From positions 1,826,501 through 1,890,500 of the forward strand of contig JAWRVZ010000077.1 in NCBI GenBank assembly GCA_037043235.1: a stretch of 64,000 nt of DNA, given 5' to 3'. The translations under genes and the position numbers were made by a program. The notes beneath the pieces were generated by a model that saw only the letters and a program-made list of their open reading frames with translations, was not told the DNA's origin and did no database searches. The stretch is from Rhodeus uyekii. Its lineage: Eukaryota; Chordata; Actinopteri; Cypriniformes; Acheilognathidae. Position 1 is the first letter of the stretch; each line of letters begins with the position of its first letter. This document shows, piece after piece, positions 1 to 13,500 of the stretch.

Positions 1-118
1 ACGCATTGAAAATCAGTCACCAAGCATACATTTTTAATGATTTATGACTTTGATATGAGCTAATTTTGTCCCTCGTGACTGACTTGTTTGCGTATGTTTG
101 TGTGTGTGTGATTTTCAG

Positions 119-2648
119 GACCTGAATAAACGCTTGTCTTTGCCTGCTGATATCAGGATTCCTGACGGTTACCTGGAAAAGCTGCAGTTGAGCAGCCCGC
201 CGTTTGACCAACCCCTCAGCCGACGATCACGTAGAGCCTCACTGGTAAGTCTGTGCGCATAAACCCATCTTTATAAAGGTTTAACGACATTAACACATTA
301 TGTCATACTCGCTCCCTACTGGTGTCGACTATGTTTTTGTGCTTCCTCTAAACCACATAAGTGTGGAAAGCCTCCTCATTTTATGTCATAAGCAAATGAT
401 TCACCGTATCTTAGGTTTCGCAAAATGCCTCTTCTTCAGGAGAAGAGCTTGCTTGGACATCTACCTAGCAACCACGCTGCATAGCAACTCAACTCCATAT
501 TAGTTTTCTCATTTGACATGAAGGGCTGTGAGATCAAGATTAATAAACGGTTTCTTTATTTCTATCTTTTGTTCTTCCTTTCTGTTGTTCTGGCATTCTA
601 TGTATCTTTCATTCTGGAATTCATGACAATTGTGAAGTCCATAAAGCTTCTGGAGACAAAAATGTGATCTGATCAAATGAGATCAGACATGATAAGCTCA
701 TAAAAAAATATCATACTTTTATAAGACATGTTGAAATATAGTGCACAGACAGTATGGGCTACTTTCAAAGTGCTTTTTTTTAAATCCGCGTGCTTTATTG
801 AATGCAAAATACAATTTTGAAGAACTTTTTTGTCCCATAGATGAAAAAGTCAAATAACTTGGTTATAGGAGGGAAGGAGCTGCTCTTTCAAGAGTAAAAG
901 ATTACATCGGAAGAAAATTAAGCTCAAGTTAATGAGTACACAGTCCACAGCAAGCTTTTCAAAACATGAGCTTCTGTGGACGAAAAATCCAGCGTGTCGC
1001 TACGAACATTGTGTCGTAGTCTCAGTTGAGCACAAAGACACGCACCATGTTTCTTTGTCTGTGGGCCGCATACATGGGGGGTTTTGCATGTGAAAAGCCC
1101 CATGCTTTTGCGTCTGGGTTTACTTGGCATCCATTGTTCTTAGTTGTCATCCGTCTAAATCATCCCCACCTCCAACTCTCCGTGTGTGTAAAGTGGAGGG
1201 GGTGTATGTTGTTGTTCTGGTGCCCCCTGGTGCCCGGCGGAGTCTGAATAGTGTGTGTTCATGTGATTTTAATGGCTTTGTCTGGGAAATGATTTTGGCT
1301 CCAGATATCAGAGACGGCGAGCAACACTCCAGACACGTGTTTCTAGCTGATAAGGTCTGTTGAACACATGCAGGCTGTTCAGTATTAACCAGATCTCTTT
1401 ATTGAAGCAATCTCTCTTTTTCTTTTTTATAGTCAGAAATCGGCTTTGGGAAGCTGGAGACCTACATCAAACTGGACAAGTTGGGAGAGGTACAGTTTAA
1501 CACGGACCACTCATTTCACCCTTATCAGCTGTCCGAAATGGTCATTTAAAAGTGCAATAAGTTATAATCGTATAACTGAATGTGTTCATATTAAGGGGGT
1601 TATTGGTTATGATTTTGGTCTGATGGCAGTCTTCATATGGCACTGTGCATAAGATATTTTTCAAAGTGTAGTAACACCTTTTATTTTACTTAATTGTAAG
1701 TGCAGGTAACGTGTAACAAGGAAAACTTAAATTAAGTAATTAAATACTTAAAAATAAGGGGAGTCTAATCCTCTTTCTGGGTCAATCAGAGGACAAAAAA
1801 GCTAAGAGTTGCAGTTTCCAGGTCTCCAAGATGTTGTTCTTTATTGCCAGGCAAGATCTGGCATCTCTGTGCAGATTACCGTGCATCTAATCTTTTGTTC
1901 CGTCTCTTTATTTTTCCTATCTTCCAATAGTAAAAATCCAGTCCTCTTTTCTTTTGGCTCCACCTTGGCCTTCTGCCAACATAATTTACACTTCCACATA
2001 CATAAAGATTATATTGGTAGGAGAGCCCCCTCCTTTCTATTTTTTTTTAAAGAATTTCAGAGAGTTGTTTCTTCAAATGCTTTTTGCAATCCATCATTGT
2101 CACACATTATTTACAGTTTTTAATTATTTTTCAACAACAGACCTGGTATTTTCCATCAATTATATGTTTGAATCATCTAAAAGGTTATATGATCCCACTA
2201 ACTCTCATATATAATTAAAATTAATTTCTCCAACAGGACGCAACCCAAAGTACTAATTGTTTTTGTTATTTTACAGTAGGGACATTATTGGTTGATTCTG
2301 ATCAGTAAAATTATTAATGTTAGCTACACCTTTAGTGTAAAAGTTTTACTTGTACAATATTAATGTAATATTTATTTTTAACTTATAACATTATTTGATA
2401 GTTGTTAGTAAATGCTTAATCTGTTTACTGCATCCCTAGTGTAAAACTTGGATCCTTAAATATTTTATGCTGACCAAACCTCTGTGCGTATATTAAAGTC
2501 TTATTAATGCTGTAATTGTATTATAGGGGACGTATGCCACCGTTTTCAAGGGACGGAGCAAATTAACAGACAACCTGGTAGCTTTGAAGGAGATCCGGTT
2601 GGAGCATGAGGAGGGCGCTCCATGCACAGCTATTAGAGAGGGTGAGGA

Positions 2649-2711
<63 letters not shown>

Positions 2712-5700
2712 ATACTAATGTTGAGATTGCTCTAATCTATCTGGCAATTTTCTCTCTTTCAGTGTCATTATTGAAGGATTTAAAGCACGCAAATATCGTC
2801 ACGCTTCATGATATTGTCCACACGGACAAATCCCTCACTCTCGTTTTTGAATACCTGGTGAGCAAATGTCCCGTGCTGCTCCTCTCTTGCTGTGTTCCAT
2901 TTTCTTCTCGTTCTGTTTATTCATTTGTTTTCCATTGGCTTTCCTGTAGGATAAAGATCTGAAGCAGTACATGGATGATTGTGGAAACATCATGAGTATG
3001 CACAACGTTAAGGTCTGTCCTATGTCTGTTTGCAGTTACCAAGCAATTTATTTTTGTTTTGTATTTATTTAACATAACAAACTGTTGTGTATTGCTATGA
3101 AACAATATGAAAGCTTCTGTTTGTGGTCTTCTAACCTGTAGTCCATGTGTGGTTCTAGATCTTCCTGTTCCAGATCTTGCGAGGTCTTGCGTACTGCCAC
3201 AAACGCAAGGTTCTGCACCGGGATCTGAAACCACAGAACCTGCTCATCAATGAGAGGGGTGAACTTAAACTGGCTGACTTTGGTATGTGTAGCACAGTTG
3301 TGTTACACAAAATAAATGTCTCCTGTCCTCTTTTGAATGCCTCAGTATTTTCATCTACGCTAAAAACTTGTATGCACAACATTTAAAAGTCTTATTTTAC
3401 AATACATATGTGTGTGTGTATGTACAGCAATACCTCGGTTTACGAGTGACTCTGTATACGAGCAAATCGGTGTACGAGCATGGAAAGTCAAATCGGTGTA
3501 CAAGCATTGTATTGGACCGCGATACATTTTTCTCACCTACGCTCTCACTCACACCTAACGACAGACTCTCAAAAAGCCAATCACCCCTTCACTCGTTCAT
3601 TCTCTCAGCTTCGCTTGGTTTGGGTGCATCATTCACCACAGTGCATACTTTTACAAGTGATTTACAGCGGGTTTTACCTCGTGTTGTTAACATTAATTGT
3701 GATCGCTGTTGTTCACGTTGTGAGATCTATATGTACAGTACAGCACAGCATTTAGACAACGGCCCCCAAGATGAGTGAGTCAGAAAGAAGGTACGAAATT
3801 CTCCCTCTAAGCAGTAACATCCTCCTCTCGTCTCCGTCACGCCAGCAGCGACGCTACTCAAAGCTAAAGTGTGTTACAGTAAATTGTGAAGTATTTTTTT
3901 TGTTTAATTGTCAATTATTAATTAGTGTTTATATGAGATCTTAATGGTTATAATTTTAACTGTAATAGGGTAAAACCCAAAAAATATTTAAAATGAGCAT
4001 TTATGGTCGTGTGGAACGAATCGATTGATTTTTAGTGCATTCTTATGGGGGGAATTGTTTTGGTGTACAAGAATTTTGAGTTACGTGTTCGCTCTTGGAA
4101 CAAATTAAACTCGTAAACCGAGGTATTACTATATGTGTGTATGTATATGTACGTGTGTGTATATGTTTGCATGTATGTGTGTGCATACTAAGTGTAATAT
4201 ACTTAGTATGCTTAATAATGTACTTAGTAACATGCATATTTTAAATATTAAATTTGTTGTATCTTATTTGTACACCGTATTTCAATATAATGTATTAAAT
4301 TTCATTTGTTTTTATTGAAACTATATTATAAATGTAACAATTACTACATCTAATTCATAGATTTATATTCAAGTAATATTTCTTTGCTCTTTGTGTTTGT
4401 AGGTCTAGCACGAGCCAAGTCTGTTCCCACGAAGACATATTCTAATGAGGTGGTGACCTTATGGTACAGACCTCCTGATGTACTGCTGGGATCCTCAGAG
4501 TATTCCACACAGATCGATATGTGGTGAGTAGTGTGCGTGTTGCAGGGCTCATTTACATTCAATCTTTTCCTGTATGTCTGCAGACTATTGCTCTGTCTTA
4601 CCCTCTCTGGTGGTCTCTGTTTGTCTCAGGGGTGTTGGATGTATATTTTATGAAATGGCTGCAGGTCGGCCGCTGTTCCCAGGGTCCACCGTTGAAGATG
4701 AGCTGCATCTAATCTTCAGATTACTGGGTAAGAAGACACACACTCAAGCTCACGTCCAGCTCACCAGCTAAATGATTCAATTCAGAGCCTGTGTGATGAA
4801 ACGCACACTTCAGCTCCAGACGTTACGACACTACACACACACACTCTCACCAGACTTGTCAGAGTGCTGAGACTCATAAGTGCTTCTCGCCTGCTTTAAA
4901 AACAAACTGCAAACATCTGAACAGCCTTGCTTCTCATCCACACGCACATACACAGACACATTTGCATGGAAACTGTTAGATCACATGGCAGGTTACCACA
5001 GTTCAGCTCAAATATTGTCCAGCTGATTCTTACAGTTTTTAACTACAGTAAATATTTTATATTTAAAATAATATACAAATGTATATAATTTATATAATAA
5101 ATTCACACACACACACACTCTGACTCACACATTTACACTTGCATGCATACACACACACTCTCACACGTTTTTTGCCCATCATATCAGTTATAGCAACATA
5201 AATATTAGTTCTGTTTAGAAGGTGTTAACTATATTTTTAAAGTAGTGCTAAAATGCAGACGGGGTCTAAAGTAAAAAGTTTTTGGATGTTTTTTCTTTGT
5301 GTGATCAGGTACACCCACCGAGGACAACTGGCCTGGCATCTCGTCCATCGAAGAGTTCAAATCCTACAACTTCCCCAAATACAAGCCTCAGCCCTTCATC
5401 AATCATGCACCCAGGTACTGTGTGTGCGTGTGTGTGCGTGCGTGCGCATATACAGGTGCTGCAATGCCATTTCATACGGTGTGTTTGTTAAGAGTTTGTG
5501 TACTCAGTGACTTTGCTGTGACTTAAGTGTGTTTGTCTTGCCACACCATGACCTCAAAGCCTGTGTGTGAGTGTGTCGATGCTGCTGTGGGAAAGTTTGT
5601 GCATGTTCTGGTGTATATTAGAAATCCATGTGCGTGCCAGTAAAGCAGGATATCCTGTGGAATTTCTGAGGCCGTTTGCTTCCTTCCTTACGTTTGCCAG

Positions 5701-7315
5701 TCTAATTTGTCAACCTGACGATGGTCACATCTCTCTCTCTCTCTCTCTTTCCCCATCTACAGGTTGGATACTGAAGGAATAGAGCTGTTATTGTCTTTTC
5801 TAAGGGTAAGAATGTGCCAGAACAATGTATCGCATTAAATACACACTTATTATATCAAACAATTATAAGGGTAAATTACTTTTTTTCATTCTGAGCTATT
5901 GTTTAAGACACTCATTCAAGGTGTAGGGAAGATGTATACAGTAATACCTCGGTTTACGAGTTTAATTCGTTCCAAGAGCGAGCTCGTAAACCAAAATGCT
6001 CGTAGACCAAAACAATTTCCCCCATAAGAAAGCACTAAAAATCACTGGATTCGTTCCACACGACCATAAATGCTCATTTTAAATATTTTTTTAGTTTTAA
6101 CCTATTAATTACATTTCAAATTATAACCATTAAGATCTCATATAAATACTAATTAAGGATTTTTAGAGTTTAACTGTCATTATTAACTATTTACTGTAAC
6201 ATGCACTTTACCTCTTCACTGCTGGCATGATCGAGAGGAGAGGGGAGGGGGGGTGGGGTTACTGCTTATATATTTCACTACATTGTAGCGTTGCTTCTTT
6301 TAATAACCAGACAGGTTCCTTCTCATTCAGAGATTTTATTGAGAACTATCGGATTGCGGTTCTGGCTTCAACCCACGCCGTATATAACAGAATAATCAAA
6401 ACTATCTCTGCTTACGAGCTCTCTCTCAAATCCCTCAGAACTCAACTCTCTCTAGCGCCGACTGAAACCCTGCCCTCTTAAAGTGACAAGACTGTTAACT
6501 TAACACTTATTGACACATCAGATTAACTAGTTCCTTCAACATTTGTAACGATATTACAACGTGAAGAATAGCGATCACAGTTAATGCAACAACACGAGGT
6601 AAAACCGCTGTAAATCACTTATGTATATGATCTGTACAGAGTTATAACTGTTATAGTATGCTGTTCTCTAAAAGTGTATGGCCTTTAAGAACGTCATTGG
6701 GTGCGTTGGACTGTGAACACACGTGAGTCTCATTAGTATGCAATGTGTGGTGTTGGTAACATGCTCCATTAATAAAGTTTCATCATATTCACATGTAATC
6801 ATATTCACAACAACTTATAAAATAATGCACTGTGGTGAATGATGCACCCAAACTGAGAGAATGAACGAGTTAAGGGGTGATAAAGGGATCTTTTCGACGC
6901 AAAACTGCGCATGGGTGAGGGAAATTTTTTCTCGTACACCGAGACAATGCTCGTACACCGATACGACCCTCCATGCTCGTACACCGATTTGCTTGTATAC
7001 CAAGTCGCTCGTAAACCGAGGTATTACTGTATAATTATAATAATAATATTATTATTATATTTTTTATTTTATTATTATTAGTAGTAGTTATAGTAACAAC
7101 AATTATTATTTTGCAAATTTGAAAATATTTTCATTTATTTTGAATGCTGTTATTAAACTAAACACTTTATCAGTCTGTTAGAGTGATTCTCTTTTCATGT
7201 TTTTTTCTGTAGTATGAGTCCAAGAAGAGGATCTCTGCAGATGAATCGATGAAACACCCCTACTTCAAGAGTCTGGGCATGCGTGTGCACACACTGCCAG
7301 AGAGTGAGTGCCCTT

Positions 7316-7348
<33 letters not shown>

Positions 7349-7919
7349 TGTCATATATCCTCGTTCTCATGATGTGCTGTGGTTCTGCAGACATATCCAT
7401 ATTTACACTGAAGGAAGTGCAGCTTCAGAGGGACCCCGGTTACCGGAACTCCTCGTACCCAGAAACAGGTATGTGTTTGCTTTGATCGGTGTTCGGCAAA
7501 CATGTCCATAAACTAGTGGTCAACCAGTAGGAGTTATTCTCAGTCATTTCTGTAAGTAGCTTCTGGAACTAACACTAAGGACACTGATCAAAATAGACCA
7601 ATTATATATAATATATATATTTAAATGTATTAAAATAAAGTTATGGCAAATTTATTTATATCCCCACATATAAAAAAAAGAGTTTTGTATAATTTTGTTC
7701 CTTTGTGCACCTTGTTCTCTCCTCATAATATAATTTGTTTTATAACTGCATTCATTCTAAATATTTATATATTTTAGAAAAATATTATTCTCTAAAAACT
7801 TTAATACATTTAATATTTAAATATGCATTCACACATGTTGTAACCTCACACAGGTTTTTTCTTCTGTCTCTCCCCTCATAGGAAACGGCAAGAACAGACG
7901 GCAAAGCATGCTGTTTTAA
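119..7919 (+). CDS. cdk17: Cyclin-dependent kinase 17 (PCTAIRE-2), 3' thirteen coding exons, partial
   Basis: Exons: 119-244, 1433-1489, 2527-2641, 2763-2857, 2950-3012, 3159-3282, 4403-4523, 4630-4727, 5309-5414, 5763-5805, 7213-7303, 7391-7468, 7882-7919. All junctions are GT-AG and phases agree, giving 384 residues to a TAA stop. Seen: glycine loop GEGTY (~60-64), catalytic lysine in VALKEI (~82), the diagnostic PCTAIRE helix (93-99), HRDLKPQN (172-179), DFG (192-194, split by an intron) and a C-terminus GKNRRQSMLF. The PCTAIRE signature limits it to CDK16/17/18; the C-terminal tail and the elk3-lta4h neighbourhood select CDK17. Family knowledge: serine/threonine kinase of terminally differentiated cells, activated by cyclin Y-type partners. 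Human CDK17 has 523 residues, so about 139 N-terminal residues lie left of the window. The segment before the kinase (RRSRRASL) matches the basic, phosphorylatable PCTAIRE N-terminal extension. No inactivating change seen. Confidence 0.96.
2651..2709. repeat. (CT)n microsatellite in a cdk17 intron
   Basis: A CT run fills the 121 bp intron right after the PCTAIRE exon. It starts 10 bp after the donor and precedes the acceptor, supplying extra pyrimidine tract. Confidence 0.95.
3425..4131. mobile_element. Pogo/Tigger-like non-autonomous DNA transposon (family A, copy 1)
   Basis: The element begins cagcaatacctcggtttacg and ends in the inverted counterpart cgtaaaccgaggtattact, next to TA dinucleotides. 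Further inverted tracts (gtgtacgagca, tacgag) lie inside both ends. Terminal repeats of this type with TA targets resemble pogo/Tigger elements. No transposase frame. It lies in the cdk17 intron between the HRD/DFG exon and the next exon. Confidence 0.75.
5939..7029. mobile_element. Pogo/Tigger-like non-autonomous DNA transposon (family A, copy 2, opposite orientation)
   Basis: Starts cagtaatacctcggtttacg and ends cgtaaaccgaggtattactg, flanked by TA on both sides. The interior matches copy 1 in reverse complement (for example the segments around ctcatataaatactaatt and gcgatcacagttaatgc). It carries roughly 300 extra bases (about 6235-6545) absent from the sister copies. It lies in the cdk17 intron before the exon at 7213. 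Confidence 0.75.
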
Positions 7920-9560
7920 GCTGCGTTCCCTTGCACTCTTTCCCATCACACACACACTCACACAAGCACACACACAGACAGACACACTGGACGGATCAGG
8001 TCAATGGCTTTTATTCCGTGACTGTATTGTATAGACTAACTGACTAGTCCCCCTCACTCTCTGAGAGAGAGGGTGTTTGTTGCGTGTGCATGCGTGGTGA
8101 AGGGGATCGGTTGAACCCGCTGCCCCCCCCCCAACTCCCTCCCCCCGAGTGTCCCACCTCCAGCATGCAGCCTTGAGCCAGAACGCCCATCAGCCCCTCG
8201 TCTGGACGCCTTCCCATGTGTGACGCTTAGGGTGTGTGACCGTGTATATATTTATTGACAGAGGAGTTGTTTTGCTGCTAATTGACTACTGTCTCTTCGC
8301 AACTTCCTCACTCTTGCGCGACCCTCCTGGTTGTCTCGAACCCATCAGTCTCATGTTGATAGTTTTTTTTTTTTTTGAAGAACGATTCGAAATGTTGATT
8401 ATCGCAGCTGTCCATTTGTTGTTGTGTTGGTTTTACAGAGGTGGAATACACATACGAGTGTTTTGAATTTACTTTTGATTTTCCTGGTTATTTCACGTCA
8501 AGACAAACCGAACATACTGAAAAAAAAAACATCTTTACTTCCCAGCATCATTTCAAGAAAAAAAGAGTGGATCTGTTCCTTCACGTGAACGTCCTGCTCA
8601 GCCAGGGACCATTTCAACCAGGTGGGCTTCAGAAAGCCACAAAACGAGGTTGGAAGAAACAAACACTGGACCAGCAGGAACTTTGTGACCTCACCATTTT
8701 GATAACCAGACCATCTCTCCTTAACTTTCCCCTGTTTTGCATTCATTTGTTCATTCATAGTGATAACTTCCTGTCAGAACTGAAGTGCTTGTTTTGTCCG
8801 ATTTTTACTTTCTTTTACAGTTGGAGCTCCTGATGCATCATCAAAACCAGTTGCAAAAGACTTTCTCCTATTGATAGAGCTCCTCTGTAGCTTACGAGTG
8901 TGTGCAATGCTTGTGAAAGAACGAGAAAGTGTGGTTATATGTGTGTGTAGATGGAGATCAGCAACTGTACAGAGCCCATTGCTCCATGCAAGTGATGGCT
9001 ATGAAGATGAGCTAGTTTCTTTAACAGTATTAAGAGATTTTTTTAATGTTACATATTGACTTGTGAATAATGGTATCATAAAGTGGCATGTTGGAGTCCG
9101 ACTGTCCCACATGTGTGCTTGAATTTATTCAGAAGAGAAAAATATTGTGTGTGTGTATAAAAAGAAAAAGTAACGACAACCACAAAAAACCTTTTTGACC
9201 GCAGCATTGGACCAATGTTTCTTTTCCCCAGCATTTATAAACATGAAGAACGCAGAAGATATCAGATTTTAAATGACTGTTTGTTTCTTTTTAGTTTTTC
9301 TGAACTGACAGATGTTAATATTGTAAAACCGGAGTCGATAGTTTCTGGAGACTGCGCGTGCGAGTGTGTGCGTGATTGCGCGTGTTTACGTGACGCATGG
9401 AATGCGTGATGTCATAAGCTCCGCCTCCGTGAAACACTGACGCTCTCAGAACATCGGCTGAATTGACCGTTTAACTCTTTGTACTGCAGATATTTATTTC
9501 TCTTAATCAGTGAAGTAAACATGGTCTGTTTCATACATCGAACGTTGTCGTCTCTTTATT
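7920..9560 (+). other. cdk17: cdk17 3' UTR and tail-to-tail junction with elk3
   Basis: This stretch follows the cdk17 stop codon and contains no convincing gene. The first 400 bases have CA dinucleotides, C-runs and mixed sequence; the rest is T-rich. I found no canonical AATAAA on the plus strand before the elk3 tail begins on the other strand near 9.64 kb, so the true end of the cdk17 message is undecided. Short open frames here (for example 8441-8833) have no recognisable protein and are taken as UTR. Confidence 0.5.
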
Positions 9561-9639
9561 ATGTTTGTGTGTCTGTGTGCATTTCATCCTGAAACGGTGC
9601 GAGGTGTTGATCAGACTGGAGGACGTTGCGTCGCATTCA

Positions 9640-10560
9640 ATGCTTGTTTTTATTCATAAAACACAAGGCACATTTTCTTGACTCTTGAAAAGCAAAAAAA
9701 TATATAAAATTAATACGAGAATACACTTTTTAATCCATTAATTAATGAAAAAAATAACCGGAAGCTATTACAAAGCTTTTCTTTCCAATATTGAAATGGA
9801 ATTTCGTCTATTACAAAATGTATTTAAGAAGGAAAATAATACAAATACACAATTCTTACACAAAAGGCACAGCCGGTAGTACATTTGAAGCACAGTGCAT
9901 ACAACGCAATATTATACAATACAATATCAAACAAACAGAAACCCAGTTCACAGCCTCGGAAAAATAAAAAAAGAGACTTAAATGCTAACGAGATTCCTTT
10001 AATATGGTTTAAATGTTTAAACTGGTCAACAAAACAGGAGATATTTCCAGTTGAAGCACCTTGGGAATGGAGAACTGAAGTTTTGCTTGTAGCATCATGT
10101 TGAACAGGAAGGCTACGCAGATTTGAACGTGTTTAATGTCGTCCAGCATCGTTTTTCTCTGTTTAAAACTGTCAAAGAGACTGAAGAATAACCTGCCAAA
10201 AGGCCAGTCTTGAACAGGTTCTCCGATAAAACGAGACTACATATTCTCTAAGGCTCCATTTCCACCATCTTCTCAAAAGGACACTTCATTTTCTTTGGCA
10301 TTACCTCTTAATAATTCCCTATCTTAAGAGCTTGCGGAGGAATTTGGTGATCTGTTTGGATTGCAGCCTGAGTTAAAAAGAAAACGACATGGTTTGCTGG
10401 TCCAAAGCTCAGCAGAACTGAAGGGTGCTATAGGTGCAGGTGGCCACGAGAGGGTGAAGTGCAGTCTGGCTCAAATTATGACATTGAAGGTCCATAATTC
10501 CTTCTTAGTGTAAGAGTAAAAGTATAATTCTGGGGGGTGGATATACAAACTGTCCAGAAA
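9640..10560 (-). other. elk3: elk3 3' UTR with polyadenylation signal
   Basis: Reading the minus strand after the elk3 stop (10563-10561), a run of AT-rich non-coding sequence ends at an AATAAA (plus-strand complement at 9649-9654) followed by a GT/T-containing stretch. This is the best candidate cleavage region and implies a 3' UTR of about 0.9 kb. The end lies about 100 bp from the presumed cdk17 end, so the two genes converge. Confidence 0.55.
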
Positions 10561-13500
10561 TCAGGATTTCTGGGCGCTGGAGGACAGGAGGAGAGAGGAG
10601 GATGAAGAGGAGTCCAGGTTGGGGAGGGGAACCGGGAGAGGCCCGTTCAGCAGGGTGGGGAACTGTGAGAGGCAGAAAGCAAACAGAACATTGAGGTAAT
10701 GCTACACACACTGAGTCACAATGTCTTTATACAGTATGTTACTGCACTTCAAAATGCTTTATAGTGTTTAAAAAAAAGAAATGCAAATAATTGTAACAGG
10801 AAGTGTTGTCTAACGGTGAATAGTAACTTAAATAGCAACCCAAATAATAGCTCACATCATAATGGGCCCAATTTAGAAATGAAACGTCTGTGTAGTATTT
10901 AATGGGATATATATATATATTATCATCACTGTTGCTAATGTTGGTATTATTATTTGTATAATTGTGGTTGATTTTAAATTATTTTTATGTATTGATATTC
11001 TCTTGGAATATGGCCATGGCGTGTCTTCCTACATGTTTAAGAAATGAAAAGCTAAACATACAGCATGCTAGACACATAATCACTGCATTAATGATCCAAT
11101 CATAGAATTTTATATTTATAATAAGCCTTTGCCTATTTAAATCCAAACATTGTATAAACAAAGAAAAATAAGCCTGGAGGGGCAGTTTTAGCATTGTGAT
11201 GATTTAATGATTAATTATTATTATTGTTGTTTTTAAATTTCATAAATTAAGTTCAGTTCAACAAATTATGTTACTTTAGATTTTTAGCTGAAATAAGACC
11301 TGAGTGTTTCTTACATTTCTGTAAATATCTCCCTAAAACACCAGTGAAATGTGTCCTTTCAAAAAAAAAATAACGAAAGAAAAAACTTTGTCTTTGTGGA
11401 TCACAAAAACGAACATACTCGTAGGCACTAAGGCATCATGGTAGCGCTAGGAGAGGAACTTCCTGTTATGTGAGAGCTGACTATACACACAGACAGAGCC
11501 TTTTTCAGTTATCACCCCCTCCCTTTTTTAACAGGAAGCTGTTTTTCCCCCATATCCAATGCAGAGAGGAAACATCTGTAGCTTATTTCCAAACCCTAAT
11601 ACACACGCACACACACACACACACTCATACACTAGTAAATCCGTTTCCCGGAGTGACTAGAAAACCTCTTAAAAGCATCTTTTTTCAGTTCTATATTTTA
11701 CAGGTATAGAGAATAATAAAACAGAAGAAGAATGGCGTTTTGAACGAAAAAAGCCCGACAGGCCGCAAGAGTTTTCCACCGCAGCCAATAACAGCAGGAA
11801 CGACAGTCATGTGCCCAACCAGAAAACTCCCACTACGGTCGCCCAGGGAGGAAGTGAGAGTGGGGGAGTGAGTGTACATGTCTGTTTGTACGTGTGTGTG
11901 TGTGTGTGGTAGTTAAAGTGCACATCAAGAACTGTCACTATTCCTGTAAAGGCGGAGTCAAGCAGTTGCCGTGATTACCTTAATGGTTTCCTGCTGCCCA
12001 GCGGTGTTTACAGTAAAGACTGGACGTTCCCCTCAAAAAGCAAGATGAGCATAAATATACAGTTTGCTTTGTCTTTATCGTTCACTCACACACACCTCCC
12101 TACACACTCTCCCTCGGGTCAGAACAGGAAGTATCCACAGGATTTCCCCTCTCGCTCACATGAAGACTGAAACACGACACCAAACACAAACGCACGCTAG
12201 CAAAACACATGCAAATCCCTTTCTAAAACACACTCGCATGTCAATGCCAGAGCAAAATAAATGATTCCTCTTTCTATAGGTGAAGGTTTTGGAAATGTTT
12301 TGTGCATACCTGAAAGAGTGAACCGTGGCCTTGTAGCCTGGCGGGGCTGAGAGGGGCTACGGGACTCAGGCTGCTCCAGAAATGAATGGAGGACAGGAGG
12401 GGACTGGGCGTCAACAGCAAACCAGAGGGAGTCTGAAGAAAGAGGAGTAGAGGAGGTATTGTGAAAGGAGGGAACAGGAACATGATATGTTATTTGTATT
12501 AGTCACTGAAGTCATGAAATCCCGAAAATTTGGAAAGACGAATGTGAATGTCTGCATGTCCAGACACGTCTTTGTGTCGGTTCGCAGGCGATAGCATGAG
12601 AAGCCTGTCATGCATAATATGTCTGAGCACCTCTTTAAAGAAAATTCCCAGACTTTTTACGCAGACAGGACAAAATTTGGAACGTGAAGGATATGCAGCT
12701 CAAATGCAATGTCTCTAACCGATATTCAACTGTCCAGGACATGGATAACAGTGTCTGAGAAGTCTTTGCTCAATCTGGGGTTATGAAATAACTGTCTGTT
12801 GTAGATGTTTCATGATGTTTTAAAGCAATGTGTTGTGGGTAATATTAGCCGTTAGAGTGTGCACGGATCTGCATGATATCTTTGGAATACATAATATTAT
12901 ATGGAACACACTAATTCTTATTTAGAATCGATAATTGAGATGCAGCATTGGTTTACAGCTGCTATTAAGATGCGTTTTGGTTGATCTGATCACAGGTAGA
13001 CACTTTTTGTTTACACCGTTTCTTTTGTCCACTTTCAACCTCTTCTGTCCTCGTTCCTTCAAAGGGAGGGTTTATCTAATGGACGAAATGAGCTCGCACA
13101 ATTTACATATGAAGCAGAGCAGCAGCATTAGTTTCTGCTCTGAAAGCCGCAAGACCACGCCGAATGTGGTGAGTTTGTGTTAGAAATCAGGAATGGTGAG
13201 AGAACATTGTGCTTGCTAGGTTTTTCATCTACAAAGCAAACTTGAGTCTATAGCCGACAAAGTTTAAATCCCTAAATGGAGTGCTTCTAGTCATATTTAT
13301 GCATTCGGTCAGTAGTCGGAGAGAAGGTCTTTTGTGGCTGTTCGAATGCATTTGACCACATGACTGTGTTTACACTACGAAAGCAATCTGGTCAATAGTG
13401 TTTTCGACTACCTCTGGATGTGGCTGAAAGTGGACAAGCTCAAAATATTTTAGTAATATTTGAAAGCCTTTATTTAACGTCATCCACTGGTGATACGATC

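Noticed and set aside
8441..8833. 130-codon frame after cdk17
   Set aside because: Lies in the 3' UTR, T-rich, no homology recognised and an overlapping antisense frame.
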